Shown here piece by piece: positions 32,444-33,779 of a stretch of DNA of 33,779 nt; position 1 is the first letter of the stretch, and every line of letters begins with the position of its first letter. The position numbers and the translations under genes are program-made. The notes below the pieces were generated by a model. The model saw only the letters and a program-made list of their open reading frames with translations. It was not told the origin of the DNA and made no database searches. The stretch is from an uncultured Ruminobacter sp. GTDB lineage: Bacteria > Pseudomonadota > Gammaproteobacteria > Enterobacterales > Succinivibrionaceae. The DNA is taken from NCBI GenBank assembly GCA_902764345.1, contig CACWVT010000019.1:1-33779 (forward strand), in the 5' to 3' direction.

Positions 32444-33779
32444 ATGTTAAAGTCTATAGGTATTGGAGCAGAATTATTTCATAAGCTTATTGAAAATGAC
32501 TGCTATTACGTCGATAAGACTCCTTTTATCAAGACCGTATTCAAGGAAAACAAAGCGGACGTAATGCTTATCACAAGACCAAGACGTTTCGGTAAAACTC
32601 TTACCATGTCAACATTCTATGATTTTCTGTCTCTTGATCCTAGACGTGTCCCGTCAGGAAAAGTGGTTTAAGAACACCAAAATCTTTGAGGATAAGGAAT
32701 TTTGCCGTGAACACATGGGAAAGTTTCCGGTTATTTTCATTTCACTGAAGAACGTATCAGGGAGTGAATTTGAGAGAGCATACTATCAAATGGGATGTAT
32801 GGTTTTTGATTTGTATAGTTCATTCAGTTATCTCTCTGAAAGTCAAAAGCTTAATGATGCAGAAAAGAATATTTTTAAAGAAATTGTATCTGATAAAAAT
32901 TTTATCTGTAATATTAGTAATAAAGATAAAGTTACTGATTCATTGAGCAATCTGCTGAAATTTCTGTACAAACATCATGGAATAAAGCCAATACTCCTGA
33001 TAGACGAATATGATGTACCCATTGCCAAGGCCGCCCATTACAACTACTACGAGGAAATGATTGACATCATCAGTCCGTTCTTAGGCAATGCCTTAAAAAC
33101 CAATCTTTACCTCGGCAGAGCCGTGCTTACCGGCTGTCTGAGAGCAGCCAAGGAAAGTATTTTTACCGGGCTCAACAATTTAAAAATCTGTTCAGTTCTT
33201 GATACCGGCAAGGATGATATTTCTCAGGGAATTGGTTTTACTGAAAAAGAGACTGGAGAGGTACTGTCTTACTATGGTCTTACCGACTATTATGAAGGAG
33301 TAAGAAGTAACTACGACGGGTATTACTTCGGGAAAAATCACATATACTGCCCATGGGACGTAATGTCCTTCTGTGATGACAACCATGAAAAGCTTGGTGA
33401 GGACAGAAATCTCATTATTGCGGACAACTACTGGATAAACACCAGCGGTAACGACGTAATAGAAGAATTCATGGGATTTATAGAGCCTGAAGACGTCGAT
33501 AAAATGCAGGATCTTCTGGACGGCAAATCAATTACCACGGAAGTAAGAACCTCTCTGTGTTACGGTGATTTAAAAGGACATGACATCACCGATTTCTGGA
33601 CACTGCTGCTGTACACCGGATATCTCACCTTCGATCCGCAGTCCCATTCTCCGGAAAATGACAGTTACAGTCTATATATTCCGAATGAAGAAATCAGAAA
33701 ATGCTTTAAATCCAAGATTCTGAATTTCCTTAAAAACAATTCCGTCATGAAAAACAATACCGGTAAACTGGTAAAAGGA
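32444..33779 (+). pseudogene. AAA-ATPase-like / PD-(D/E)XK-type protein gene, frameshifted and cut by window end
   Basis: The ATG at 32444 follows AGAGGA by eight bases (the ATG at 32435 overlaps that site). The first part reads MLKSIGIGAELFHKLIENDCYYVDKT, then DVMLITRPRRFGKTLTMSTFYDFLSL with the Walker A-like GKT. At about 32640-32652 a frameshift or small deletion breaks the frame (stop at 32669-32671). The plus frame after it carries RQEKWFKNTKIFEDKEFCREHMGKFPVIFISLKNVSG, then ILLIDEYDVPIAKA (Walker B), LYLGRAVLTGCLRAAKESIFTGLNNL and SQGIGFTEKETGEVLSYYGL, and stays open to the end. This is the AAA-ATPase-like family (PF09820 type), often with a C-terminal nuclease-like domain, which would lie beyond the window. 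Common in gut anaerobes; function unclear. Confidence 0.82.

Overview
The window looks like chromosomal DNA of an anaerobic or microaerophilic gammaproteobacterium, most likely of the Succinivibrionaceae/Aeromonadales type. This is inference. It rests on gammaproteobacterial housekeeping genes (thrS-infC-rpmI-rplT with an AUU-started infC, cmoA/cmoB, a DnaT-like protein, bamE, sseB, ppk, heptose genes) found together with a NIF-type nifU-nifS iron-sulfur pair and an AAA-ATPase-like gene of the kind common in gut anaerobes. No tRNA, rRNA or CRISPR array was recognised.

Layout. 1-2.0 kb: upstream DNA and an SstT-type serine/threonine:Na+ symporter (+). 2.0-4.9 kb: tadA, nifS and nifU, all on the minus strand, with a clear terminator after nifS. 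5.4-8.0 kb: a DnaT-like primosomal protein, then cmoA and cmoB (wobble uridine modification), all plus. 8.0-11.6 kb: a three-gene set immediately after cmoB: a retropepsin-like lipoprotein, an inactive-transglutaminase/7TM membrane protein and an ATP-grasp ligase. It is a predicted envelope peptide-modification or proteolysis system. 11.7-12.5 kb: a small insertion-sequence scar and dtd. 12.5-15.7 kb: thrS-infC-rpmI-rplT on the minus strand, with a strong promoter and a structured leader. 16.2-20.1 kb (+): a MATE exporter, a Sel1-repeat secreted protein, BamE and an unrecognised lipoprotein. 20.3-24.5 kb (+): sseB, ppk and a short SPFH protein. 24.7-30.9 kb (-): LPS sugar genes, reading leftwards hldE, hldD, rmlA, rmlC, rmlB, rmlD. 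They make ADP-heptose and dTDP-L-rhamnose precursors for core and O-antigen. 31.0-33.8 kb: a complete-ended but decayed ISL3-like insertion sequence and a frameshifted AAA-ATPase-like gene that runs off the window.

Most notable points. (1) HldE keeps its heptose kinase domain, but the C-terminal nucleotidyltransferase domain is shortened and has lost the HxGH signature. (2) The retropepsin/transglutaminase-7TM/ATP-grasp cluster has poorly understood biology and an internal hairpin that may set the ratio of its products. (3) Three separate traces of ISL3-like elements are present: a coding 5' fragment near 11.9 kb, a 3' end near 24.6 kb just after a short SPFH gene, and a 1252-bp element with perfect 23-bp inverted repeats at 31.06-32.31 kb. 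(4) NifU has its nine cysteines at the positions known from the Azotobacter protein. (5) The infC start is AUU, and the thrS transcript probably begins with a stem-loop.
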